A stretch of DNA of 64,000 bases, from contig NZ_KQ089822.1 in NCBI RefSeq assembly GCF_001037495.1, positions 2,871,938-2,935,937 on the forward strand, in the 5' to 3' direction. This stretch comes from Citrobacter sp. MGH106. GTDB taxonomy: Bacteria; Pseudomonadota; Gammaproteobacteria; Enterobacterales; Enterobacteriaceae. The notes beneath the pieces were generated by a model. The model was not told the origin of the DNA and did no database searches. It was given only the letters and a program-made list of their open reading frames with translations. The position numbers were made by a program, and so were the translations under genes. Below are positions 11,348 through 19,452 of this stretch, in pieces (position 1 is the stretch's first letter; each line of letters opens with the position of its first letter).

Positions 11348-12025
11348 ATGTCCAGTCCTGCAAATTTTAATGGTTCACGCCCGGTCATTGATGTGAATGA
11401 TTCGATCATGCTGCTTATCGATCACCAGAGTGGACTCTTCCAGACCGTAGGCGATATGCCAATGCCGGAACTTCGCGCTCGTGCCGCCGCGCTGGCGAAA
11501 ATGGCAACTCTGGCGAAGATGCCAGTGATTACAACCGCATCTGTCCCACAAGGCCCCAATGGTCCATTGATACCGGAGATCCACGCCAACGCGCCACATG
11601 CCCAATACGTGGCGCGTAAAGGTGAGATCAACGCCTGGGATAACGAAGACTTTGTTAATGCTGTAAAAGCGACGGGGCGTAAGACTCTGATTATCGCCGG
11701 TACCATTACCAGCGTATGCATGGCTTTCCCGGCCATCAGCGCGGTTGCGGAGGGTTATAAAGTCTTCGCCGTGATCGACGCATCGGGTACATACAGTAAA
11801 ATGGCGCAGGAAATCACCCTCGCGCGTATTGTTCAGGCTGGTGTCGTACCAATGGATACCGCAGCAGTCGCCTCCGAACTGCAGGGTACATGGAACCGTG
11901 AAGACGCCGCAGAATGGGCGGAAGTGTATACAAAAGTATTCCCGGCTTATCAGTTACTGATCGAAAGCTACAGCAAAGCCCAGGAGGTCGTGACAAACGG
12001 CGAAAAACTGGACTCTCAGCGCTAA
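11348..12025 (+). CDS. Isochorismatase-like hydrolase, YcaC type
   Basis: This 225-residue cysteine hydrolase has the isochorismatase fold. The catalytic triad is visible as Asp25 (LLIDHQSG), Lys91 (ARKGEINAW) and Cys124 (TITSVCMAF). The sequence is close to E. coli YcaC, an octameric hydrolase of unknown substrate. The open frame extends upstream into the pirin gene, but AAGGAG before the ATG at 11348 fixes the start. The gene is cotranscribed with pirin and probably controlled by the divergent LysR. With pirin, this suggests a small detoxification or aromatic-compound module; that role is inference. Confidence 0.9.
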   Translation: MSSPANFNGSRPVIDVNDSIMLLIDHQSGLFQTVGDMPMPELRARAAALAKMATLAKMPVITTASVPQGPNGPLIPEIHANAPHAQYVARKGEINAWDNEDFVNAVKATGRKTLIIAGTITSVCMAFPAISAVAEGYKVFAVIDASGTYSKMAQEITLARIVQAGVVPMDTAAVASELQGTWNREDAAEWAEVYTKVFPAYQLLIESYSKAQEVVTNGEKLDSQR

Positions 12026-12027
12026 TA

Positions 12028-12059
12028 ATATTCTCCGTGCTTGTCAGAGCGAAGAATAT
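12028..12059 (+). terminator. Weak hairpin after the pirin/hydrolase operon
   Basis: Arms ATATTCTCCG and CGAAGAATAT (one G-T pair) flank a 12-base loop directly after the hydrolase stop. There is no T tract, so it may be an mRNA-stabilising structure rather than a terminator. Confidence 0.35.
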
Positions 12060-12101
12060 GTACATTGCGTGACCAAACGAGTATGAACGCGTAAATTCTG
12101 C

Positions 12102-12130
12102 TTGACCGTTTTAGCGCAACTCCCTATAGT
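12102..12130 (+). promoter_or_regulatory. serW promoter
   Basis: A near-consensus -35 TTGACC (12102-12107) and -10 TATAGT (12125-12130) are separated by 17 bp. A GC-rich discriminator (AGCGCCCC) follows, typical of stable-RNA promoters under stringent control. The tRNA begins 43 bp after the -10 box. Confidence 0.85.
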
Positions 12131-12173
12131 AGCGCCCCGTTGCCCCCCAAGCGGTCAGGCAGCAATACAATAT

Positions 12174-12261
12174 GGTGAGGTGTCCGAGTGGCTGAAGGAG
12201 CACGCCTGGAAAGTGTGTATACGGCAACGTATCCGGGGTTCGAATCCCCGCCTCACCGCCA
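12174..12261 (+). tRNA. serW: tRNA-Ser (anticodon GGA)
   Basis: This 88-base class II tRNA has acceptor arms GGTGAGG and CCTCACC, discriminator G and encoded CCA. The anticodon stem is CACGC/GTGTG around loop CTGGAAA, with anticodon GGA at 12208-12210 reading UCC/UCU. There is a long variable arm and a T arm with GGTTCGAATCC. It corresponds to E. coli serW. Its 3' end is repeated 181 bp downstream. Confidence 0.97.
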
Positions 12262-12309
12262 TATTTGAAGAAGAGCTCGTACGCAAGTACGGGCTTTTTT
12301 TTCGCCTGT
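12243..12309 (+). repeat. Direct repeat copy 1: serW 3' end plus terminator
   Basis: This 67-bp segment starts in the T arm of serW (AATCCCCGCCTCACCGCC), runs through the encoded CCA and the terminator, and ends in CGCCTGT. It is repeated almost exactly at 12424-12489; the copies differ by one T in the T tract. Such duplications of tRNA 3' ends are typical footprints of site-specific integration. Confidence 0.9.
12275..12302 (+). terminator. serW terminator
   Basis: The stem GCTCGTAC / GTACGGGC (one G-T pair) with loop GCAA is followed by eight T residues, shortly after the tRNA. A second copy lies at 12456-12482 within the direct repeat. Confidence 0.88.
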
Positions 12310-12423
12310 GACCCGTCCAGGGGGATGAGAATCCCCGGCCGGTGTTCGACAACTGTCGCAGCCAGTTGGACAGACCGCGAACGCAGAGAGTGGGCTGCCC
12401 CAGACGGGCGAGCGAAGCGCGTC

Positions 12424-12489
12424 AATCCCCGCCTCACCGCCATATTTGAAGAAGAGCTCGTACGCAAGTACGGGCTTTTTTTCGCCTGT
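12424..12489 (+). repeat. Direct repeat copy 2: partial serW plus terminator
   Basis: The second copy of the serW T-arm/acceptor 3' strand, CCA and terminator lies 181 bp downstream of the first. No 5' part of a tRNA precedes it, so it is not a second tRNA gene. The 114-bp spacer (12310-12423) has no ORF. It is a likely attachment-site or rearrangement scar. Confidence 0.88.
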
Positions 12490-12547
12490 TGCGCATGTCA
12501 GATACGATGCAAGCAGCGCATCCGGCATTCTCGTTGATGAAAATGAA

Positions 12548-13675
12548 TTATCGTCTGCTGAGCAACGTTAACACTTCATAATGGGCGGTATGAGGGAACA
12601 TATCGAATATCTGCACGCGTTCAATGTGGTATTCCGACAGCTCGCGAATATCTTTTGCCATCGTTTGCGGATTACAGCTGGAATACACAATAAAACGTGG
12701 CGCCATTCTGGAGAGAAAATCACACAGTGGTTTTCCAATTCCACGACGCGGCGGATTAACCAGCACCAGATCAGGCACTTCTTCCTGCGCCGTGGCAAAT
12801 TGAGTCGAGTCCAGCGCCTGGAAATGCAGGTTCTGTAGCCCGAGTTCCTGGGCAGACTGTTTTGCACAGGTGATCGCCTCTGGCGCGATTTCAATACCCG
12901 TCAGTTTCATCTGTGGCGTAGCGCAATGCAGACCAAAGCCCCCGACACCGCAAAATAGATCCCACATATGGTTAACCGGAAGCTGACGGACCCAGTTACG
13001 GGCCGTGGCATATAAACGACTGGCCACCTCTGGGTTGGTCTGGAAGAAGCTCTGCGGACGTATCCACAGCGGAACATCGTTGAAGCGTTCTGCCAACGCC
13101 TGCTGTTCTGTCAGGAAGATTTCTATCTCCCCTTCCATAATCGCCATATGCACCGGCTGAATATTGGCCGTAATCACCTTCAACTGTGGCAGTTGTTCCT
13201 GCAGCCACGGCAGCGCCGTGCGTAACTGTGCCAGTTTAGCGTCTGAACGTAAGACAAAACGCAGCATCATGCCGCCATCGAACTGACTTTCGGTTAACAG
13301 AATATATTTGAGCTCTCCCCGCTTGCGTGCAACGTTGTAAGGAGTAAGCCCTGCGCGCGCAATGAAGGGCTTTAACACTGCAAATACCGGGGAAAATGAA
13401 GTGGGATAGAGCGGGCAATCGCACAAATCCTCTGGCGTGCCGTCGCGATGCAGCATACCCAACAGCGGTTTTTCCACGCTGCCGCTGACCACCATTTTAG
13501 CTTTATTACGAAAAGCGCTTTCCGCACCACTGACCGGTGCGCACCATTCCCCGACCGAAAAATCGACCAGCAAATTCTGGAGATCGGCTGTTTTAGTGGA
13601 GAGTTGATCGCCAACTGGCTGTGTTATCCACTGACAGGAACGACAGCGTCCGGCGTCATAAAGTGCGCACTGCAT
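12548..13675 (-). CDS. rlmC: 23S rRNA (uracil747-C5)-methyltransferase RlmC
   Basis: RlmC (RumB) methylates U747 of 23S rRNA using SAM. The 375 residues equal the E. coli length. The 4Fe-4S ligands are Cys3, Cys11, Cys14 and a Cys in DLCDC (85/87). The SAM-binding [10 protein letters not shown] motif lies near residue 242, and catalytic Cys334 is in YSSCNPQT. As in E. coli it is downstream of ybjO on the same strand. Downstream, however, it abuts the serW repeat rather than the art genes. Confidence 0.97.
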   Translation of the reverse strand: MQCALYDAGRCRSCQWITQPVGDQLSTKTADLQNLLVDFSVGEWCAPVSGAESAFRNKAKMVVSGSVEKPLLGMLHRDGTPEDLCDCPLYPTSFSPVFAVLKPFIARAGLTPYNVARKRGELKYILLTESQFDGGMMLRFVLRSDAKLAQLRTALPWLQEQLPQLKVITANIQPVHMAIMEGEIEIFLTEQQALAERFNDVPLWIRPQSFFQTNPEVASRLYATARNWVRQLPVNHMWDLFCGVGGFGLHCATPQMKLTGIEIAPEAITCAKQSAQELGLQNLHFQALDSTQFATAQEEVPDLVLVNPPRRGIGKPLCDFLSRMAPRFIVYSSCNPQTMAKDIRELSEYHIERVQIFDMFPHTAHYEVLTLLSRR

Positions 13676-13715
13676 ACGGAAACCTTCAAATTAACAGGGG
13701 CGAAGATTATACACG

Positions 13716-14189
13716 TTATTGCAAACGGAAGAACCGCCGACTGGACGCAGGAACAAAGAGAAGCAGCAACACCAGCATATCCGGCAATTTTTGCATCACC
13801 AGCGTGTGGAATATTTCGCGCTTAGACTCCCCTGCGATACTGAACAGTTCCGGATACCCGTAACCGAGTGACGCCGCCCACAGGTAACCTGAGGCAATCA
13901 CCTGGGTAAGCAAGTAGAGCCAGCGTGCCCAGTTACGTCCTTTCACCAGGGAGAATGCACAGTAAATTTCAATAAAAACCAGCACCAGGCTGCTCAAAAA
14001 TACCAGCGTCAAATCCCAGGTCTGCACGCTGCGATGAATAAACTCGCTCGTCCCGCGAACACCAAGCGTATTTAAAATCATCAACAGATCGAGGCAACGG
14101 ATCATGATAATAGCAAGCGCCGCCACCTGCACCAGAGCAGGTACGTTCAGGCGTGCATGTGATGTGGATGATTTCTTAAAAAATCCCAA
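13716..14189 (-). CDS. ybjO: Inner membrane protein YbjO
   Basis: YbjO is a small polytopic membrane protein of unknown function at the end of the potFGHI operon. About four hydrophobic segments are visible from LNVPALVQVAALAIIMI onward. The start is unclear. At the position of the E. coli ATG (MEDE...) this sequence has ACG (14202-14204, giving TEDDALGFF). The first recognised in-frame start below it is TTG at 14189 (LGFFKKSS), with GGAAGA about 9 bases upstream. Starting at ACG would give 162 residues, the E. coli length; TTG gives 157. A farther upstream in-frame start at 14330 would overlap potI and looks unlikely. The gene body is secure; the start is not. Confidence 0.8.
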   Translation of the reverse strand: MGFFKKSSTSHARLNVPALVQVAALAIIMIRCLDLLMILNTLGVRGTSEFIHRSVQTWDLTLVFLSSLVLVFIEIYCAFSLVKGRNWARWLYLLTQVIASGYLWAASLGYGYPELFSIAGESKREIFHTLVMQKLPDMLVLLLLFVPASSRRFFRLQ

Positions 14190-14263
14190 CGCGTCGTCTT
14201 CCGTGAAAACGGTGCAACGGGAAACGCTGCACCGTGTAGACAGGTTGGCAGATTTTAGTTTTT

Positions 14264-15109
14264 TCAGCTGCGTCTTGCACGCTGGATATCGCGTAACCGC
14301 TGTTTTTCTGTTCGCGCCATCAGATACCACGCGATAAATCCGATAATTCCTACCACACCAAGGATGAGCGTAGCCAACGCGTTAATCTCCGGATTGACCC
14401 CCATACGTACGCTGGAGAACACCAGCATTGGCAGGGTCGTCGCTCCCGGACCAGACACAAAACTGGCGATCACCAGATCATCCAACGACAGCGTGAAGGC
14501 CAACAACCAACCGGAAATTACCGCTGGCATAATCATCGGCAACGTGATGACAAAAAAGACCTTCACCGGCGTCGCACCAAGATCCATCGCCGCTTCTTCA
14601 ATTGAGTGATCCAGTTCGCGCAAACGCGAAGAGATAACCACCGCAACATACGCCGTACAGAACGTGACGTGCGCCAGCCAGATGGTCAACATGCCACGAT
14701 CCGCTGGCCAGCCAATCGCATGTGCCATTGCCACAAACAACAACAACAACGATAAACCGGTAATGACATCCGGCATAACCAGTGGTGCGGTAATCATAAA
14801 GGCAAAACCATTAGATCCACGGAAACGACCAAAACGCACCATCACAACAGCGGCAATAGTACCGAGGATCGCCGCCATCGTCGCAGCACAAGCTGCAATC
14901 GTTAAGCTCATACCGACTGCACTTATCATCGCAGTATCGTGGAATAGCTCGCCGTACCAGCGCGTTGACCAACCAGCCCATACCGTCACCAGTTTGGAGC
15001 TGTTGAACGAATAGATAACCAACATCAACATCGGTGCGTACAGGAAGGTAAATCCCAACACCAGAATAAAAATACGCCACGGCGAGCGAACGACCGGTAA
15101 GTTATTCAT
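14264..15109 (-). CDS. potI: Putrescine ABC transporter permease PotI
   Basis: PotI is one of two membrane subunits of the PotFGHI putrescine importer. The 281 residues match E. coli. It has six predicted membrane helices and the EAA loop (EEAAMDLGATPVKVFF, about residues 168-183) that contacts PotG. The start codon overlaps the end of potH (stop at 15106) by 4 bases, indicating translational coupling. Confidence 0.97.
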   Translation of the reverse strand: MNNLPVVRSPWRIFILVLGFTFLYAPMLMLVIYSFNSSKLVTVWAGWSTRWYGELFHDTAMISAVGMSLTIAACAATMAAILGTIAAVVMVRFGRFRGSNGFAFMITAPLVMPDVITGLSLLLLFVAMAHAIGWPADRGMLTIWLAHVTFCTAYVAVVISSRLRELDHSIEEAAMDLGATPVKVFFVITLPMIMPAVISGWLLAFTLSLDDLVIASFVSGPGATTLPMLVFSSVRMGVNPEINALATLILGVVGIIGFIAWYLMARTEKQRLRDIQRARRS

Positions 15110-16059
15110 CCGTGTTCCCCCACGCTTTTTTGCTGATATTTATGGAACCACATGATCGGCACAATCAGTAACAGCAGCATAATAATGGCGACAGCGGATG
15201 CCACCGGCCAGTCACGATTGTTGAAAAACTCCTGCCACAACACGCGACCAATCATAATGCTGTCCGGGCCACCAAGCAGCTCAGGGATCACGAACTCTCC
15301 CACCGCCGGAATAAACACCAGCATTGATCCGGCGATGATCCCTCCCTTGGTCAACGGCACAATCACGCTAAAGAAGGTTTTCAACGGTCTGGCTCCCAAA
15401 TCCAGCGCAGCTTCCACCAGCGAATAATCAATGCGCGTTAATGCGGTGTATATTGGCAGCACCATAAATGGCAAATAGGCATAAACAATCCCAATATAAA
15501 CTGCCAGATTGGTATGCAGGATCGTCAGTGGCTGATCGATAACGCCGAGCCACATCAGGAAATTATTCAATACCCCGTTATTTTTCAGGATCCCCATCCA
15601 GGCATACACGCGAATCAAAAAAGAGGTCCAGGACGGCAGGATCACCAGCAATAGCAAAATATTACGCGTTGACGGTTTACTGTGCGCCACGGCCCATGCC
15701 AATGGATAGCCCAGCAACAGGCAACAGATCGTCGAAATCCCCGCCACCTGCAAAGACTGCAGATAAGCATCAAAATAGAGCGGATCATCCGTTAGCTGCA
15801 GGAAGTTGCCCAGATTGAGCGTAATGGATAATTGGTCATCAGCCCAGCCTACAAGGTCAGTATACGGGGGAATAGCCCGCGCCATCTCTGACAGGCTGAT
15901 CTTAAAAACAATCAAAAACGGCAACAAAAACAGGAGCACCAGCCAAACATACGGCAGCGCAATCACCAGCTTGCGCCCGTGCTTCATCTGCATCCGCGAC
16001 ATAAACAGCGTGAAACGGCCCGCTTTGTCCACACGAGCCGGAGGTTCAAGTGTACTCAT
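15106..16059 (-). CDS. potH: Putrescine ABC transporter permease PotH
   Basis: PotH is the partner permease of PotI. Starting at the ATG at 16059 (MSTLEPPARV) the protein has 317 residues, as in E. coli. An in-frame GTG two codons upstream is less well placed, because AAGGAG lies at ideal distance from the ATG. Six membrane helices and an EAA loop (VEAALDLGARPLKTFF) are visible. It lies 9 bases after potG. Confidence 0.96.
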   Translation of the reverse strand: MSTLEPPARVDKAGRFTLFMSRMQMKHGRKLVIALPYVWLVLLFLLPFLIVFKISLSEMARAIPPYTDLVGWADDQLSITLNLGNFLQLTDDPLYFDAYLQSLQVAGISTICCLLLGYPLAWAVAHSKPSTRNILLLLVILPSWTSFLIRVYAWMGILKNNGVLNNFLMWLGVIDQPLTILHTNLAVYIGIVYAYLPFMVLPIYTALTRIDYSLVEAALDLGARPLKTFFSVIVPLTKGGIIAGSMLVFIPAVGEFVIPELLGGPDSIMIGRVLWQEFFNNRDWPVASAVAIIMLLLLIVPIMWFHKYQQKSVGEHG

Positions 16060-16068
16060 CTTCACTCC

Positions 16069-17202
16069 TTAAACCGTCAACACCACACAGCTGTCCGCAT
16101 CCCAACACAAACGTACTTCATCGCCCCAGGTCGGTAGCCCCTTGCGATAGCGATGTTCGTTTTGTAACTGGGCGCTCAACATCTGGCCGCTTTTTAAACG
16201 TACGTGGTATACAGACAAATCACCGAGATAGGCAATGTGTACGACTTCGCCCACCGCAAAGTTATAGCCATCAGCCGGAGGGGCTTCACAGAGCATGATT
16301 TTTTCCGGGCGCAGCGCAACATACACTGGCACGTTATCAACAATGGAAACATCGGCATCCACTTTCAGCGGATGAACCAACCCTGGGGAGTCAATAACCA
16401 GACCATCTTCCTGACGATCTTTCAGTAGACCTTCAAAAACGTTTACTGAGCCGATAAATTCCGCGCTGTAACGCGTGGTCGGATGCTCATATATTTCTTC
16501 AGGCTCGCCGATTTGTACAAACTTGCCACGATTCATAATCGCAATGCGACCCGCCATCGTCATGGCTTCTTCCTGATCGTGTGTCACCATCACGCAGGTA
16601 ACCCCTACACGCTCGAGGATATCAACCACTTCCAGTTGCATACGGTCACGTAGTTTCTTATCCAGAGCCCCCATCGGCTCATCCAGCAGCAACAGCTTCG
16701 GACGTTTTGCCAGGCTTCGCGCCAGCGCCACACGCTGACGCTGACCGCCGGAAAGCTGGTGCGGTTTGCGTTTGGCAAATTCCTGCATATGCACCAGGCC
16801 TAACATCTCGTTCACGCGACTGGTAATTTCAGCTTTCGGCAACTTGTCCTGCTTAAGGCCAAAGGCAATGTTCTGCTCCACCGTCATGTGCGGAAACAGC
16901 GCGTAGGACTGAAACATCATATTTATCGGGCGCAGATAAGGCGGGACATGCGCTAAATCAACACCATCCAGCATAATTTGCCCGGTAGTCGGCAGTTCAA
17001 ACCCCGCCAGCATGCGTAGCAGGGTCGATTTGCCGCAGCCGGATGCGCCAAGCAGGGCAAATATTTCACCTTTATAGATTGTGAGGCTGACATCATCGAC
17101 GGCGTGCTGGCCATCAAATGACTTGGTCAGGTTACGAATTTCAAGGAGCGGGGTCAGCGCTTTACGGGTCTTCGCCTGTGGGCGGGAGGTTGCATCATTC
17201 AC
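16069..17202 (-). CDS. potG: Putrescine ABC transporter ATPase PotG
   Basis: PotG powers putrescine import. The 377-residue protein has Walker A GASGCGKST at 52-60, the Q-loop FQSYALFPH, the signature LSGGQRQRVALARSLA, Walker B LLLLDEP and the H-loop VMVTHDQEEA. A C-terminal TOBE domain (about 290-370) follows. The length and sequence are as in E. coli. Upstream are two hairpins separating it from potF. Confidence 0.97.
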   Translation of the reverse strand: MNDATSRPQAKTRKALTPLLEIRNLTKSFDGQHAVDDVSLTIYKGEIFALLGASGCGKSTLLRMLAGFELPTTGQIMLDGVDLAHVPPYLRPINMMFQSYALFPHMTVEQNIAFGLKQDKLPKAEITSRVNEMLGLVHMQEFAKRKPHQLSGGQRQRVALARSLAKRPKLLLLDEPMGALDKKLRDRMQLEVVDILERVGVTCVMVTHDQEEAMTMAGRIAIMNRGKFVQIGEPEEIYEHPTTRYSAEFIGSVNVFEGLLKDRQEDGLVIDSPGLVHPLKVDADVSIVDNVPVYVALRPEKIMLCEAPPADGYNFAVGEVVHIAYLGDLSVYHVRLKSGQMLSAQLQNEHRYRKGLPTWGDEVRLCWDADSCVVLTV

Positions 17203-17243
17203 TCAAGTGCTCTCCGGCATAAAACAAAAAAACGGTGCAAATA

Positions 17244-17323
17244 ACGCACCACAATGGTGCGTATTGCCGGGTTATACGTGTTCGGGTATCAATGCAGCCC
17301 CGGCGGGCACAAGTACCGCCGGG
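17244..17323 (-). promoter_or_regulatory. potF-potG intercistronic hairpins
   Basis: Two strong stem-loops fill the 140-bp gap between potF and potG. One is CCCGGCGG / CCGCCGGG (17299-17323). The other is ACGCACCA / TGGTGCGT (17244-17262), followed on the minus strand within 20 bases by a run of T (17224-17232). Together they could protect the potF message and partly terminate transcription, so that the binding protein is made in excess over the membrane complex. Confidence 0.6.
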
Positions 17324-17342
17324 TCATGTCCCAAACATCGGG

Positions 17343-18455
17343 TTATTTCCCGCTTTTCACCTTCGTCCAGGCACGGGTACGTACACGATCGATCTTCGGA
17401 TCCTGCACTTTCAGCGTGAACATCTTGGCTCTTACATCCGCAGGTGGATAGATACCCGGATTGTCCCGAACCTCAGGGCTGACCAACGCCGTCGCTTCTT
17501 TGTTAGCATTCGCGTAGAACACGTGATCGGAAATATGGGCAATCACATCCGGACGCAGCAGGTAGTTGAGGAACTGATATGCTTCATCTTTGTTTTTAGC
17601 ATCCGCAGGCATCGCAAAAACGTCGAAGAACGCCATCGCCCCTTCTTTTGGAATTGAGAAGGAAATATTGACACCATTTTTCGCTTCCTTAGCACGGTTA
17701 GCGGCCTGCCATACATCCCCTGCCCAGCCGATTGCTACGCAGGTATCGCCGTTAGCCAGATCGTTAATGTATTGAGAAGAGTGGAAGTAGCGAATGTTCG
17801 GACGCAGCTTCAACAGCAGGTCCGTCGCCGGCCCGGTGTAATCATCTGCTTTGGTACTGTTTGGATCTTTCCCCAAATAATTCAGCACAGTGGCAAATAC
17901 TTCTTCGGGCGCATCCAGGAAAGAAACACCGCAGCTTTTAAGTTTTTCAAGATTTTCCGGTTTAAGGATCAGATCCCAACTATTAACCGGAGCATCAGCC
18001 CCCAGCACCGCTTTAACTTTATCCACGTTGTAACCAATACCGGTGGTTGCCCACATATACGGCATGGCAAACTTATTGTCAGGATCGTGTTTCGCTACCA
18101 GTTTCAGCAGTTCGGGATCGAGGTTCTTCCAGCCAGGAAGTTTACTTTTATCCAGCGGCTGAAATACTCCCGCAGTGAGTTGACGCTCAAGAAAGCTGGC
18201 TGAAGGTACCACCAGATCAAAACCGGTGCTGCCAGCCATCAGCTTACCTTCCAGCACCTCGTTGGAGTCGAATACGTCATAAACCACTTTAATCCCGGTC
18301 TCTTTTTCAAAATTCGCCACCGTATCCGGAGCGATATAATCAGACCAGTTATAAATATGCAGTGTTTTTTGTTCAGCAGCGAGCGTGCCGGCAGAGATAG
18401 CCATCAGAGCACCCGCAACCAGGCCTGATAACCATTTTTTATTTAAGGCGGTCAT
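17343..18455 (-). CDS. potF: Periplasmic putrescine-binding protein PotF
   Basis: PotF captures putrescine in the periplasm and delivers it to PotGHI. The 370 residues match E. coli. A Sec signal peptide is clear (MTALNKKWLSGLVAGALMAI... cleaved after TLA-AEQ, about residue 27). The mature protein begins with the typical KTLHIYNWSDYIAPDT of the PotD/PotF family. It is the first gene of the potFGHI-ybjO-rlmC transcript. Confidence 0.97.
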   Translation of the reverse strand: MTALNKKWLSGLVAGALMAISAGTLAAEQKTLHIYNWSDYIAPDTVANFEKETGIKVVYDVFDSNEVLEGKLMAGSTGFDLVVPSASFLERQLTAGVFQPLDKSKLPGWKNLDPELLKLVAKHDPDNKFAMPYMWATTGIGYNVDKVKAVLGADAPVNSWDLILKPENLEKLKSCGVSFLDAPEEVFATVLNYLGKDPNSTKADDYTGPATDLLLKLRPNIRYFHSSQYINDLANGDTCVAIGWAGDVWQAANRAKEAKNGVNISFSIPKEGAMAFFDVFAMPADAKNKDEAYQFLNYLLRPDVIAHISDHVFYANANKEATALVSPEVRDNPGIYPPADVRAKMFTLKVQDPKIDRVRTRAWTKVKSGK

Positions 18456-18885
18456 AATCTCTTTCCTTCTGAAAGTTCGTTAACAAACGAACAAAAAAGT
18501 CACACTCCACGATATGCAAGAAATGTGCATATTTTTTCATTGGGCACCGATGAGAAGAAGGGCTTCTCCCCATGCCGCTATGGCTCGCTGATCAACGCGA
18601 AATCATTCACTATGCATAGTGGCTATAAGTCAGCTCACAGGGGCAGATGAAGGATGACGTTTAAGAGCCTCGCAAGAATAACTTTAGCCAGGATTCAAGG
18701 ATATAGCTCAGATTAAAAAACGTCTTTTATCAATTTTTTATGCAGGTTTTGTCTATGACATAAAGCGGAAGGCAAAGAATTGAAGTGAATAATTCTTTAA
18801 TAAAAGGTTAAATGCAGAATAAAAAAATGCAATACGCAACCGCTATGGCAGCGGCTGCGTTAAATGTGTCACTGCTAAGAAAGAA
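18456..18885. promoter_or_regulatory. potF upstream region
   Basis: This 430-bp gap between the potF start and the ybjN end holds no ORF that I can support. It must contain the potF promoter. The part at 18700-18840 is AT-rich. An inverted GCAGCGGCTGCGTT-like segment near 18845-18862, just after the ybjN end, could act in termination, but no T tract follows. Confidence 0.4.
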
Positions 18886-19362
18886 TTAATGGAGGAAATG
18901 GTTTTCGGTGCTGCTATTTTGCGCATCTTCTTCGGCGTTAAACAACAGCTGGTGTGCCCCGGCCTCAAGGATCACCATCGATATCTGCTCTTCACTCTGA
19001 CGAACAAAACATTCAAACTGCTCGAAAGTCACGCCAGGCATAACGGATAAAGACTGGCAAACCACCAGCTTTGGCAGATTATCATCCTGCATATCTAAAA
19101 ACGCTTTCACCGTCAGCGAACTGGCATTAATAGCAGACAGATCGGCCGCAAGCGGCAGCAGTGCAGAAGGTCTGACTTCCGCCATTGCAGAGAACAGAAT
19201 GACGTTATCTACCAAATCAATTTTCGCATCAAAGATGCCGTCGAAGTTCTGCATGTGTGGTAAATGCAGCGCCTGACAGGTATCGCATTCAAAAAAACTC
19301 ATGCCCAGGTCGTCGAGCCATTGACGCAACGTATCCAGAGTGGGAACGACCAGTGATGTCAT
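18886..19362 (-). CDS. ybjN: YbjN family protein
   Basis: YbjN is a type III secretion chaperone-like fold protein of uncertain function. In E. coli its overexpression affects motility and stress phenotypes. The 158 residues match the E. coli length and start MTSLVVPTLDTLRQWLDDLG. It is the last gene of ybjC-nfsA-rimK-ybjN, 90 bases after rimK. No catalytic motif is visible. Confidence 0.92.
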   Translation of the reverse strand: MTSLVVPTLDTLRQWLDDLGMSFFECDTCQALHLPHMQNFDGIFDAKIDLVDNVILFSAMAEVRPSALLPLAADLSAINASSLTVKAFLDMQDDNLPKLVVCQSLSVMPGVTFEQFECFVRQSEEQISMVILEAGAHQLLFNAEEDAQNSSTENHFLH

Positions 19363-19452
19363 AATAATGTGCGACCTCTTACGATGAAAAAATTACCGGC
19401 ACAGCTTACGCAAAAAGACCGTGTCATACCACGATCGCAATCGATATTGCGC

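Noticed and set aside
12424-12489. Second tRNA-Ser gene
   Set aside because: Only the T-arm/acceptor 3' strand is present; there is no 5' acceptor, D arm or anticodon arm upstream.
12265-12537. Small plus-strand ORF across the serW repeats
   Set aside because: It spans the tRNA terminator, the spacer and the second repeat, has no ribosome-binding site, and arises from the duplicated structured sequence.
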